Shown here in pieces: positions 11,943-24,085 of a stretch of DNA of 64,000 bases; position 1 is the first letter of the stretch; the number at the start of each line of letters is the position of its first letter. Source of the stretch: Coprinellus micaceus (lineage: Eukaryota; Basidiomycota; Agaricomycetes; Agaricales; Psathyrellaceae); NCBI GenBank assembly GCA_951394405.1, contig OX596336.1, positions 3,224,001-3,288,000 on the forward strand. Reading direction: 5' to 3'. The notes under the pieces were generated by a model, which saw nothing but the letters and a program-made list of their open reading frames with translations, ran no database searches and was not told the DNA's origin. A program made the position numbers and the translations under genes.

Positions 11943-14582
11943 ATGGACAAAACCAAGTCCAAGCTCGCCCAATTCTTTGATAACGATGAGGAAGAACCCT
12001 CCTTCCCAGTGCGACGCACAGAGTTTACTTGTGGCCAAGCAGACTTACCAACCACTTTACTATGAACTAGCAAAAGATTGTCGACGACGCAAAGCTCTCA
12101 CAGTACGCCTCAGGCAGAGTGCGCAAGACGCGCAAGGAAAAGGAGGCGGAAGCTGCAGAGGCCAAGCGGCTCGAGGAGGAAGAAAACGCGGCCAAGGCGT
12201 ACGCGGAGTTCTTAGAGACGTTTGAGGGGAAAGAGAGCTCCAGGAGGGGCGGGGCAAATTTCGTGCGCGCAGATACGAAGGCCACATATAATCCTCTTGC
12301 GGAAAGCAGCCAGGTACCTCCCAGCACGAATGTGTTCCAGAGAGTGCGCACTGGGTCTTTTGCATCTCGTGGCCGATTGCTGACGACCCCTCCATTTAGT
12401 CTCCTTCTCCTTCCAGCAATGCGCCGAGGCCAAAAGGAAAGCGTGCGATGGATTCGTTCTTGGAAGAAATCAAACGGTGGGCCCAATACAGCGCTTTTGC
12501 GTGAATCCGGCTCAAATCATGTCAGCGAACAAGCAGAGCGCGAAGCCAAGTATGGTGGAAAAGGTGCAGCCGAGCCCCATGTTTTACGACCACGCACTGA
12601 ACTCGCTTTTAGGCAATGGGAGGTCCATAACGGCACTGGCAGCGTATGAAGGACAGAGTGGTAGCAAGGACAGAGGCGATCCCGCGACTACCAATCTATT
12701 CGTGGCAAACCTCCCTGCCCACGTCACTGAGCACTCCCTAGGAAACTTCTTCGCGCGGGTTGGTCCAGTCGGATCTGTGAGTGCCCTACCTTCTGCGGGG
12801 CGTGTGCGAACTAACTTGGATGGAGGTCAAAATCATGTGGCCTCGAGGGGACGCATCCGTGGGACCTGGGGCCGTCATGACACAAACCAGACTTTCCAAG
12901 AACGCTGGCCTCAGCGGATTCGTGTCCTATATGACTAGACGCGACGCGGAGGAAGCCCTGCGCGAATACGACGGTTTCGACTGGGGAGGTTCCGTCTTGC
13001 GCGTGGGTTGGAGCAAAGCGGTCCCGATTGCCGCTAAAGCTCTCTACAGTGAGTACCTCCCTACTAACATTTTAGAAGTTTCGACTCATGCGATTGCACC
13101 AGACTCTACCTTATCTCGCCACGACCGGAGCCGCAGTCAGAGCCGCTCTCGTAGCCAGTCCAGAGACGGACACCATCGCCATGGGTCACGAAGCCGCTCG
13201 AGGGATAGAGATCATGGTGACCACAATCGTTCGGGACGTCGAGATAGGTCTTACAGCAGAAGTCGAGGGTACGATTCTGATCGCAGTCGGTCACCGAGAA
13301 GACGGTCGGGAAGTGCCCAGAGGAAGGTGTTGGAGGATGATGATGTTACGGACACGTTTATTAGAGCAGTTGCTGCTGAAGTGAAGGGTCATGGCCCGCT
13401 CTATGAGAAGGCGCTCAAGGAACGGGAGAAGAATAACTCGAAGTATGGATTTGTGCTGCAGAAAGAGGTACGTCAACCATGCCCACCTCTCGGACCGGTA
13501 CCGACGAATGTGTTAGCATCGTCGACATGCGTTCTATCGAGGGCTTCTGGAATCGGAGGCCTTCAACCAGCCCGAATTCGACGATGAAGGTTACAACTCA
13601 GTGTATTCTACGGACTCTGGAGAGGAATCGGAGCGAGAGCGTACGAGGAAGAACGTCCTCGGAAAGCTTGCAAGGAAACGCTTCGAAGCAATGCTCCGTG
13701 GGCTCTCAGGAAAATGTGGCGAAATGGCCCGTTGTATGGCTTTTAGCCTCGAGCATGCTGAAGCGGCACATGAAGTAATGGCTAGCTCTCCTAACATCGA
13801 AGCGTCCGTCTAATGCATCCTCTGACTAGGTTGCCGATATCATTGTAGCATCTCTCCTAGTCGACAGCACCCCCGTTCCCCGCAAGGTCGCCCGCCTTCA
13901 CCTCATCTGCGACATCCTTCACAACTCGGCCGCGACCGTCCCTAGCGCCTGGCGCTTCCGCCAAGAGTTCCAAAGTCGCCTAGGGATCGTGTTCGATCAC
14001 CTTGCGACTATCTACCACTCCTTCCCCGGCCGTATCACCGCAGACTTATTCAAGAAGCAGATAACGACAGTTGTGGATATTTGGGAGGACTGGATCGTGT
14101 TTCCTCTGGATTTTACCGGGATGCTGAGGCAGCGGCTTGAAGGGAATGTTGTGGAAGCACAGGAGGAGAGCCAACCAACAGAGACGAGTGCGAAAGCTGG
14201 GGGCCAGGTATTCGCGTCGAAGTTCAAGACGAGCGCGTTCCAGCCTACGATGAAGCCAATTGAACCAGCACTGGGCCCAGCGCCGGAGGAAGACGACGAC
14301 GACGATGGGGAGCCTATGGATGTTAGCAGCGATGACGATAACGAGAAGCTTGCTCTGGATGGAGAACCGGTTGGTGATATGGATGGAGAGCCTTTCGACG
14401 ATGTGGATGGCGAACCTGTGGACGACACTCTGGACGGGGAGCCTGTGGACGACTTGGATGGGGAGCCGGTGGGTGATGATGTGGATGGGGAGCCTATGGG
14501 AGCCGATGATCTGGATGGAGAGCCAGTTGACGAAGTTGATGGGGAGCCTTTGGATGATTTAGATGGAGAATATATGTCCTAA
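11943..14582 (+). CDS. U2 snRNP-associated SURP protein (SR140/U2SURP type)
   Basis: Nine exons: 11943-12008, 12071-12313, 12400-12476, 12526-12554, 12613-12776, 12826-13048, 13103-13467, 13517-13774, 13830-14582; 725 aa. Order: a charged coiled segment ending in AEFLETFEG; an RRM of about 85 residues (NLFVANLPAHVTEHSLGNFF and later GFVSYMTRRDAEEAL); an Arg/Ser-Arg/Asp tract; a SURP module (KYGFVLQKEHRRHAFYRGLL); a CID-like helical region (ADIIVASLLVDSTPVPRKVA, LHLICDILHNSAATVP); and an acidic tail with nine DGEP repeats. Human U2SURP has the same RRM-SURP-CID order and related DGxP repeats. Role: U2 snRNP/branch-site recognition during pre-mRNA splicing, in the nucleus. The intact frame over nine exons makes the model strong. 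Confidence 0.93.
14305..14579 (+). repeat. DGEP repeat tail of the SR140-like protein
   Basis: Nine copies of Asp-Gly-Glu-Pro-(V/M/F/L) and a final DGEY, spaced 7-16 residues apart and joined by Asp-rich spacers. At the DNA level the repeats are GATGGGGAGCC-like with third-position drift, so the array is old rather than a recent microsatellite expansion. Confidence 0.9.
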
Positions 14583-15315
14583 TCGTATGAACCCCCGTCC
14601 ACATTTCTTGCTTCGCTCGCTCTGTACTCTCTCGATACGAGACACGTATCAATCTTGGTTCCGAAATGAACTATTATCACATTCACGTCTGGGTACTCGC
14701 CCTGCCTTATCCACTGCGTGTGTGCAAACCCGAACCCCCCTCTAGCAAGATATACAAGAGTATCCTCGACATTGTAACATCCCCAGCCATTCAGACACTC
14801 ATGGACTCGTTGGGAAGGAACGGGTAAAGTACTTAAGTTTTATTACAACGGGATATTCAAGGCTGGTTGGGGGCAAATTTAAGTTCTATCGAGGCCAATC
14901 TGCACGGAATGTACATAGGGGCCCGATGGCAATCGTAAGTACATGAATGGGTAGATCCAGGTAGTTGACTGGATAATTGCGGTTTGGTATAATCAGGAGA
15001 CGCAACTGTACATGGTCGTGACAAACGAGTGAAGGGTAGCGAGAGTATCGTAATGTGTGTCTACTAGGGTGCCAGTGGTTACGAGGATATCTGCGTGAAG
15101 TCCAAGGGAAAACAGTAATTTGGTATGTGATGGGGAAGCAGACGTCGACCGAGCTACTTGTACAACATATTGGATATCAGTTAGTTATAGGGATAGAAAC
15201 GGAGGTTGGGATGTGTTTAAAGATGGTTGATAAATTCACGTTCGGTCTGCGGGTTTGTCGAGGGAAGCCAGGGAGCACTGTTAACTGCGAAAGCGAGCCG
15301 GCGATGGGACTATGT
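14583..15315. other. intergenic between convergent genes
   Basis: The SR140-like gene and glycogen synthase converge here, so these 0.7 kb should be two 3' UTRs and terminators. A short plus-strand frame from 15055 runs antisense into the last glycogen synthase exon and has no protein-like features. Confidence 0.6.
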
Positions 15316-17914
15316 TTACTCGTCACCTGCATCGTTGACCTGGCTCAGCGCCGCATCGGCCTTCTTCAAGTCACCCTCGCTCAGACTCCTGAATGCTCCA
15401 CCACCAGGTGTGCTTGCACCGCTGATCACCGATCCCGAGCGTGATCGCACTTTCATCACGAGGGGGAATGGGTATGTGTCGTCCTCGTCGACATGGTCCT
15501 TCCAGTTGACGCCTCGGTAGTCTCCAGTATCCAGAGCCTGCATCTACCAAGATTGTCAGTTGGATCGTAGAGGGTTTAAAGGGTTTAAAGGGGGTAGGAA
15601 GCGTACATCTTCTGTGAGGGTTCCAATATCTCCTGGGGTTGCATACCCTTTCAGGCGCGGGCTCGCTGGCATGCTGTTCGTGCTCTTCATCCTCTCCACA
15701 CCTCCTCCGAAGTAGTCATCTGCAAACCCATCGTGGTCCTCCTCACCGTAGAACGCGTCAGGGTACGCGCGCCTCAGGGCAAGCTGCCGCGCCTTACTGT
15801 ACTCGATCCCAAGATTCTTCCAATCGAGCAGGGGACTCAGGCGTTCGACGCGGTTGCGTTGGTTAATGCGCTGGCGGCGGGTCTTCTGGGTGAACTCGAA
15901 CATGTTCGCGGAGAGATTATTGACGGAGTCCTCGACGGACTGCATACGACGGTCGATGATGTAGCAGCCTTCCTCTTCGGGTCGCTCGATGAGGTCTTGC
16001 ATGAAGCACCCAAACCCGGAAAGGTTGGTCGTTATTGAGGGGACACCCATCTGTGTCGAAGATGGTATGATTAGCAGAGCCGACGTCACGAAAGCAATTC
16101 AATACTCACGACTGTGCACTCAGCGGGGGTGTATCCCCAAGGCTCATAGTAACTGGGGAACACCCCAAGGTGGCATCCACGAACAAACTCCTCATAGTCA
16201 AGCCCGAGGATGGGGTTGTTACTGTTCAAAAAGTCCGGGTGGAAGACGACCTTGACGCGATCGTGGTTATGGTTGAACAGTTTGACACGCCGTATCTGGT
16301 TCAGGATCGGGTCATTGGCATCGTCGGCCATGTTGTGTGTTACCACGGGGGGCAGCGAATTCCGTTTCAAGGCGAAAATCCGGCGTTTCAGCAGCACCTT
16401 GTCTTCTTCCGAGAGGAGCTCGTCTGGCGTCGGAACAGCCTTCTGCTCTCTGAAAAGGAACAATAGGAAGGATGTAATTCGTCAGATATCGGAAAGATAA
16501 CATAAACAGATGCTAGAAGGCAGCTTACCCATGGAAGCGGGCGGCGTGGTCGAACAGTCTGGCTCCAACACGATTCTGGATCTCGGTGACAGTATCGCGA
16601 AGCTGCTTCGTCACGGCTTGTCCCTTGAGAGCTTCGACGGTGTACGAATGTGTCGCTGCAGGCATAATGATGAAAGCCACGACTGTGACAGTCGATCCGG
16701 CCTTCTGCAATCGGTAGTTGAGACCTAAGATCAAGGGAAATCAGCTCGAAACATTCAAGACCGAGTTACCGCCGAAGTGCTTGATACGAACGTGCAAGTG
16801 CTTCAATAAACATATCCACTCCCTTGTTGCGGTATTCATACCGACCAGCGGTGAACATCTAGCGTGGTGTGAGACACTATCCCTTTGTTGGAAGGCGAAA
16901 ACAACGCACGTAGAGGGTATTTTCCAGATCGAAATCGTAGGATCCGTAGAAGTGACCGCGAATGAATTCGTTGATTTTCGCCTTGCTCTGGGCGTGAAGA
17001 TTTTGGAATTCGTGCATCGCCTGGAACTTGACGACATTAAGACCGTTGGGGAGGACGCCGTCCGGTTTTCGCTTGAGGAGATGCTCGCTCTCGTAGGCGG
17101 TGATGTGGGAGACAGTGGTGAAGACGTCGGCGCAGTGGGCGGCGGAACGCTCGATGCAGTAGCGATGGTAGATGCCGCGCTTGCCTGCTTCATGGTCAAC
17201 GTCAAAGTACTGGAGGTTGTTGTAGAAGTCGACGGAGCCGGCGCAGAGGTATCGACCAAGGAGGGTTGCGTGGGTGGTAAAGACGGTGGTGACATCGATA
17301 TGGCGCTTCCTACACAGGGGTATTGCGAGACCGGCTTGCCACTCGTGGAAGTGGGCAATGACAGCAGTCTTGAGTTGCCGGGCAACATACTGAGAAAGAT
17401 AAAAAGAAGCGGGAGTCAGCGGATGATAACGGTTGGTCGGATGAGGACGTAAATACGCAGTGGAACGTACATCTCCGAGGAACCAGGCGGCAAGATACCC
17501 CAGGATGATCGTGTCGTTTGTCTCCTGGTCGTTGGGAGGGCTGGGTATGCCTGCGAGGTTCCAGAGATCCGCCTTCCACTCATCGAGCTTGGAGGTGACG
17601 CTAGCTGTATCGAAGAGCAAAACCTGGGGATTACCCTCGATCAGCCAGCGACCATACAAGATCTTGACCCCCTGAGCGCGCATGGACTCTATCGTGGTTG
17701 CGACGTGAGGATCGTTGGGCTCCTCTGCCTCAACCTCCATGGGGGCGGTCTTGTACGACAGCGGCCCAATGAGGGTGTACCTGTCGCCAAACTCTGAGAC
17801 GGTGACGGGGACCTTGGTCTTGATGACGGTGTAGATACCGCCGACCTTGTTTGCGACCTCCCATGCACACTCGAAAAGGATGGGGTTGTGGATATCGCGC
17901 TTGCCGTCTGCCAT
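15316..17914 (-). CDS. GSY1: glycogen [starch] synthase, GT3 family
   Basis: Seven exons: 17914-17471, 17389-16910, 16858-16792, 16724-16529, 16449-16110, 16050-15607, 15543-15316; 732 aa against about 705 for yeast Gsy2. Conserved stretches span the whole enzyme: [20 protein letters not shown] (UDP-glucose-binding start), [50 protein letters not shown]-like [31 protein letters not shown]. The C-terminus has the Arg-rich helix ([18 protein letters not shown]) used for glucose-6-phosphate activation, and a Ser-rich tail ([16 protein letters not shown]) of the type that is phosphorylated. Cytosolic; elongates glycogen with UDP-glucose. The first intron (84 nt) is open and in frame but interrupts a conserved helix, so it is treated as spliced. 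An upstream in-frame ATG at 17938 is possible. Confidence 0.96.
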
Positions 17915-18011
17915 GGCGGTGGTGGGGTAGAAGGACAAGAGAGAGAAATTGAAAACGAATTGTTGTAGCTATATCCGTACAAATCTGGGGGAACGCCTCT
18001 GTCACATGACG

Positions 18012-19172
18012 TCATCTCCTCGCACGCCCTGCCCAGCCAATCACCACCGCGCACACTGTGCTTGAGACTAGGTTGACCTGGAGTGGGGTTAGCTCTCTCC
18101 ATGAGCAATTTAGATTAAATGTACCTGGTTGTTTGTTAGGAGGTTGAACCCGAAGACAGTCTTTCCCGCGTCTTCGCTGCCGTCCTGCAGGACGACCCCC
18201 CGCTTCTCAGAGTACCGGGTCTGTTGCACGGTAGCCCCTAACAAGGAATCCAACTGTAAAGTCTCCGTTTAGCATTGGACCCAAGCTCCGAAGGAAATGG
18301 AGGACTCGCCAGACTGCCGAACCCGCCGCCAATGCAGCCCCATGTTATTGTATCCACCAGTACGCCACGAGCATTGAGGGCACACTGGCTGTTTTCGAGA
18401 ACGAGGCACAACCCCATAACAAGCCCCACAAAGGCCCCCCCGACGACGGAAGCGATCGTACCCCCAATGGACATCCCACCATTGGTTCCAGCAGGAACTT
18501 TCCTGAATGTCGTTATGAGCCTGGGCTGCGATCGGGAGAGAATCCCGAGCTCGGACGCCAGGGTATCCCCTAAACAACACGAAAAATGCCTGTATCACAA
18601 TCAGCTCAAAGTGAAGAGCGCCAGCGGCGCCACGACGCACCCCAGTACCGCAAACAGCAAAACCTTACTGTAACCTTCACGTTCAATCGGACACCAGCCG
18701 TTGGGGCCGCGGCGGTCATAGGTAGGGAGTGCCGTTAAGCCCAGCGCTTCTGGAACATTTAACCCCAAGGATTTCGCTATCTTCGCGTGAAGGCTCGAGG
18801 GTACAAAGATAGTGTTCCAGAGGAAGGTCGCCAGGACCGCAGCCGCGCTATTCGAGAGGACTTGCCATCCGCTTCGATATCCCGCTTCCTGGTAGCCATC
18901 TTCCAGTTTGGCCTTTTGTTTCTTTCCGTCTTCAAGAGATGAGCACCCAAGTATTCGAAATACGTGGAAAGCTTACACTTGGTCGCGCGACTACCTGCAA
19001 GGTAGAAGCCAGTCAAAGCAGCCCCAAAAACCCAGGAGCCGCCAGCAAAGGACAGGTAGCCCACGAAAAAGGCAGTAAGTGCGCCGTTGGGTGACAGGGA
19101 CCCTTTCCTCAATCCATGGGCACTGAGAAGAGTCGCGATAAAGACCGCCGCAGAGGGCAGCGGGATGGTCAT
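18012..19172 (-). CDS. TMEM19/DUF92 family integral membrane protein
   Basis: Five exons: 19172-18977, 18929-18641, 18589-18310, 18253-18125, 18077-18012; 319 aa, usual for the family. Family landmarks: ALTAFFVGYLSFAGGSWVFG, SGWQVLSNSAAA, GHFSCCLGDTLASELGILSR, VPAGTNGGMSIGGTIASVVG, GGGFGSLLDSLLGATVQQTR. About six hydrophobic segments. The family includes plant phytol/phytyl-phosphate kinase relatives (VTE6-type) and metazoan TMEM19 of unclear role, so I give no reaction. The intron between exons 3 and 4 uses a GC donor (GCGAGT), because only CTG|TTG keeps the conserved GSLLDSLLGA. The stop lies 97 bp upstream of the glycogen synthase start on the same strand, so its 3' end overlaps that promoter. 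Confidence 0.9.
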
Positions 19173-19607
19173 GGGAGCAGCTGGAAAGTTGGTGTTGACT
19201 CGGACACATGGCATATAATATGCTGGCATCAGCCATCTAGCGCCCACAAAAGCTCCATGGTCATCGGGTAGCATCCTCTGGCAGGTACACGTCGGGGAGG
19301 GATGTCGTTTGAGGCCTCCAGATTGACATTGAGAATATACATCCGCTTCGCGTGCCTCGACCACGCGCCGGGGCCAGAGGTGGGCTGAGAGGATCCGAAC
19401 CAGCAAGGATGTGGTGACACGTCAATATTTGGAAAGTCCCACGCAAAGACTGCAGCAATCGGCTGGTCACTCGTCTCGCTCCTCTTTCTTCCAAACCACC
19501 ACCGTTCCCGCATTTTCTTGGGCAGTAGCAGGAATTGTAGTTTCAGTTACTCTAGGTCCTACCGTCAAAGGCAATTCGCTTTCGGACACCCGTCACTTTC
19601 ATATACC
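19173..19607. promoter_or_regulatory. divergent intergenic region, TMEM19 gene / SCP160
   Basis: These 435 bp lie between start codons on opposite strands and must hold both promoters and leaders. Small overlapping frames are present on both strands; none is convincing. No clear TATA box or binding site is claimed. Confidence 0.5.
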
Positions 19608-22600
19608 ATGGCACTTAGCGCATCCGACCTCCAAGTACGCTTTCCTCGACATTCTGTGACATCTAATCTGAACAATCTACTCAGCGTCGCCACGAGCTCG
19701 AGGGAGCTCCGGACCCCTTCCCGTCCCTGACCGAATCCGCTCCTGCTCCCAAGAAGAAGCAGGAGCAGAACGCAACCCTCGACACGGGATCCGAGGTCGC
19801 CTTCCCCTCTCTCGCCCCTGCCGCCCCCGCTCAGGTCCCTGCTGCTGCATCCGCATGGGGCGCTGGACCCAGGATCAAGCTCGCTGCCAAGGCCCCCGTC
19901 TTTGTCGATTCCTTCAACTTATCGTCCATGGACCTCTCTAACGCTGGCAAGGATGGTAGATCCGCGACTCTCGGTGAAGTCATGAAGCAAGTCATGGCGA
20001 AGTACAAGGTCAAGATCGATGCTTCCGCCAACCAGAGGACGCGCCAGACCACATTCCACGTCAAGGCAGAGTCGCAGAAGGAACTCGACAAGGCCAAGCG
20101 CAGCCTCCTCGCGTTGCTGAGCCCCGTCGTACGTCTTGTTTCCATTGAATGCCCGACACTTGCCTGAGCCGCGTCAATAGATTAGCCACGTTCTCCACGC
20201 TCCCATCTCGACTATTGGTTCTATCGTTGGAGCCAAGGGTGATTATCGTCCGCCATCATTTCGCCATACGTCGACTTAACCTCGCTTCCTACTGGTTCTA
20301 GGCGCGACTTTGAAACAGATCAGGGATCAAACCAGCGTTCGCGTCGACATTCCCAAGCGCGAGACCCTGACCCCCACCGGCAATGGCACCATCTCTGGCA
20401 AGGCCTCCCCTTCGCTCGACGAAGACGAGGAAGAGCCCACCGTCCCCGTCACCCTCACTGGCCCTCAGCCCCTGGTATTCGAAGCTCTCGAGAGCCTCAA
20501 ACGCATCATCGCCTCCAGGACCTCCAGGGCCACCACCCGCGTCCGCGACATCCCAGCCCATGTTCTTCCCTTCATACTTATCCGCAAGAACACCTTCATC
20601 GCCGCTGCCCAGAGCGACGACATCACCCTGACCTTGAACCACGCTACTCGCGAAATTACCGCCAGCGGCGACCGCGAGGCTGTTGGCCGTGCCGTCGAAG
20701 TTATCAAGGCGAATATCGAAAGCTTCAAGGCCAACCTCACCTCCCTCAAGATGTCTCTGCCCAAGCGCCAGCATCGTCTTCTTTCCGGCAAGGCTGCTGA
20801 CGATGTCATAACCAAGAGCAAGTGTGCCGTAGTCGTTCCTTCTGACGACGAAGCCACTGAGGAACTCACCGTCTGGGGTCAGCCCCCGGACCTCGCTACC
20901 GGTGTCTCCGCTGTCATCGAGCAGGCGAACTCCAAGTACATCCATGAGTTCCCTCTCCCCGGTCCGGTTTCCTTGTCCAAGGATATTGTCACCTACATCC
21001 AGACGATCGACTTTGTCAAGACCCTCCAAGCCCAGCAAGCCGATGTTGAAGTCTATCTGCCTTCGCTCAAGTCGGACAAGCCCACCCTGTCGATTGACTT
21101 GGTCGGCGAGAAGTCTAGCACTGATGTTCTTGTCAAGCGGCTTTCGGAACTCATCGGCAAGCTGTACGGAGGTGTTAGGTCTGTACAGGTCGATTGGCTT
21201 TTGCACAGGGTCATGCAGGGCAAGAACACCAAGAAGTAAGCCCTCCTTCCACCTCGGTTCACCCATCCCAAATTGAATTGCGTTTCTTAGGCTCAAGGCA
21301 TTCAACGAAGCTCATAACGTCCACGTTTACTTCCCTGCTGAGAATTCCGAGGTTTCCTCTGTGCTCTTGGCGTACGATCCTTTCTCTGCTTCGGCTTCCC
21401 CTATTCCCGACGAGAAGAAGAAGCAACTCGACGCCGTTGAGAAGGAGCTCCTCAAGCTCGCGAAAGATGCCGCCGATGTCAAGTTCGAACTCATTAGCGT
21501 CGAGAAGCGTTGGCACGACGCAATCAACGGGAGCGGGGGCACGACGCTCAACGCCATCATCGGCGAGGACACCACCCTCTCCGTTAAGGTTGGCGCCGAG
21601 GCCGGGGAGTCCTCCGAGGATGTCATCCTTGTCCGAGGCATCAGCGGTGATGTTGACAGGGTCGTTAAAGAGATCTTGAAGATCGTTGAGGATGCGAAGA
21701 ACGACGAGATCGTAAATAGCTACGAGACCGAGTTCGAGGTCGACCGCGAGTACGTTGCCAGAATTGTCGGTTCTGGCGGAACTGGCATCAACAAGCACCG
21801 TGATCAGCTTGGCGTCAAGGTCGACATTTCGGACGAGGCTGACGAGAAGGAGAGCGGCAAGAAGGGTAAGAAGATTCACTCCAAGTCCAAGATCAAGATC
21901 ACTGGGCGTAAGGAGAACGCGGAGGAGGCCAAGAAGCGCATCCTGGCCCACTGTGAGCGCTTGGTACGGTTATACCATCGTTCCGTTCGACATCAAATGC
22001 TAACAATTGCTCCTCAGGCTGACGAGACCTCCGAGATCTTAAAGATCCCTGCTCAGTACCACTCCTCACTCATCGGTGAGAAGGGCAAGTACGCGATCAG
22101 ACTCGAGGACAAGTATAGCGTCAAGATCACCTTCCCACGCCATTCCGGCGACGGCGGTGAGCCAAAGACCCGCGAACAACTCAAGTCAGACGAAGTGCTC
22201 GTTCGCGGTGGCAGGAAGGGTGTCGCCGGTGCCAAGTCCGAGCTGCTCGATGCTGTCGAATATGAGAAGGAAACCAACAACACTCTGAAGTTCACAGTCC
22301 CCACCCGCTCAGTTGCTCGCATCCTTGGTCGTGGTGGTGCCAACATCAACGAGATCAAGGACGACACGAACTGCTCCCACATTGACCTCGAGAGGGGGTC
22401 AGACGAGACCAGCACCATTACCCTGCGTGGAACCAAGAAGGATATCGCTGCTGCCAAAGCTGCTATCCTCGCCATCGCTGACCAGGTCCAGGAGGAGGTC
22501 ACCGAGACTGTCACCATCGAGCCCAAGTACCACCGCTCGATCATTGGCGCTGGTGGTCAGGGTCTCAAGGATCTCATCGCCCGTTGCGGTGGCCCGTCCG

Positions 22601-23652
22601 ATCCCAAGGCCCAGGCTGGTCTGGTACGGTTCCCCCGCCAAGGCGAGTTCGGCGACGATGTACGTTTGCGTGGTGAGGCCAAGGTTGTCACGAAGCTCAA
22701 GGAGGAGCTTGAGAAGATCGCCGCCGAACACCGCGACCGCGTCATCCTCGGCGTCGACATCCCCGCCCAGCAACACCGTGCTCTCATTGGCCGTGGTGGC
22801 CAAACGCTCAACGACTTCCAGAACAGGTTCAGCGTCCAGATTCAGTTCCCTGGGTCCCGCTCCTACGGCCAGGTGGGGGCCCCCGAGAACGAGAGCGAAC
22901 TTGCCGAGGTGGATGTTGCCAACCTCGTTAAGGTTACTGGCTCTCGCTCGAATGTTGAGGCCGCGGTTGCGGACCTCAAGAGTCACATCAAGCCCCCTAT
23001 GCCTGAGGGTATTACCAGGGAGGTCAAGGTGCCCTCGAAGTATCAGTTCGCCATCTCGAACCAGGGCAGTTTCTTCCGTACGCTCCGCGGATATGGTGTC
23101 CAGATCGACCAATCCGTCCATACCCAACGCTCGTCCCTTCCCGCTCGCCCTCCCTCCGAGCAGGTGACCTCTGCTCGTATCGACGATGAGGAGGACCCCG
23201 CCTCTGTCGCGGCAGACGAGTGGCAGGTTGTGCAGAACTACCAGGATGCTGAAGAGGGTGAGAGTGTGTGGACGCTCAAGGGTCGCGACGAGGCGGCGTT
23301 GGATAAGGCGGAGAAGATTATCAACGACGCAATCCAAAAGGCTGCGAAGGCGAGCCATGTTGGGTTCCTCACTCTTGTGGATCGCTCGTCGTTCCCCAGG
23401 ATTGTGGGGACCAAGGGAGCGAACGTTGCGCGGTTGCGCGATGAGAGTGGGGCTGATATTACCGTCAGCCGGGAAAACAACACGATTGTCATTGTTGGTG
23501 AGTATCCCTCTCGTTCCTGCTATCTATGCAACATTCTAATATCTTTCTCCCCAGGTGCTGAATCGGAAATTAACAATGCCAAGGACGCCATCCTCAAGCT
23601 TGCGGCCAGCAACAACGGTCCTCGCGGGGGTCGCCGCCAACACGACGACTAA
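19608..23652 (+). CDS. SCP160: Scp160/vigilin-type multi-KH RNA-binding protein
   Basis: Seven exons: 19608-19634, 19685-20128, 20181-20238, 20302-21235, 21291-21963, 22018-23497, 23555-23652; 1237 aa, the usual vigilin size. Intact GxxG loops are seen in IVGAKGATL, IVGSGGTGI, LIGEKGKYA, ILGRGGANI, IIGAGGQGL, LIGRGGQTL and IVGTKGANV. Degenerate KH units lie between them (for example around ISNQGSFF and the HVLPFILIRKNTF region). The N-terminal 90 residues are Pro/Ala/Lys-rich. The family binds mRNAs at ER-bound polysomes and affects translation and chromosome segregation; ploidy phenotypes are known in yeast. Codon 1 (M-ALSASDLQ) sits in a 27-nt first exon, as is common for this gene in basidiomycetes. 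Confidence 0.94.
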
Positions 23653-24085
23653 TGCTATCTTGCTTACACTTTAGATTAATGCTTTCGGGTTCATGAAGGG
23701 TTCAGGAGGAGTTATTAGGATGGTATCGACACACTTACGCATTGCATAGCTATCAACAACATACGCACAATCTACATGCTGTTACTTTCTGTGTAAATCA
23801 TGAGAACAGGCAAGTTAACACTGGGACCGTCTAGGTCCTTGAAGGACGAGAGTGCGTACCCGCGCTGTCGCAGACTTCCTGGGATAGGATGATATAATCC
23901 AGTAGCGTTCTGGCGAGATTTTCGTCTCCTTGTGGCTGGTAAACGTATTCAGACCTAAAAGGGAGAGACCCAAAGCAACAGTTAAATTGACACAACAAAG
24001 TTAAAACGGTATTCGAAGCCCAAGCGCAATAAAAATACAGGTTCCTTCCCATTCCATCCCTTTCTCTACTCGCCCTTCACCCTGC
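23653..24085. other. intergenic between convergent genes
   Basis: 3' ends of SCP160 (plus) and the BSD gene (minus) face each other across 433 bp. Nothing else is recognised. Confidence 0.6.

Noticed and set aside
20298..21951. Long minus-strand frames opposite SCP160
   Set aside because: Antisense shadows of a codon-biased KH-repeat gene.
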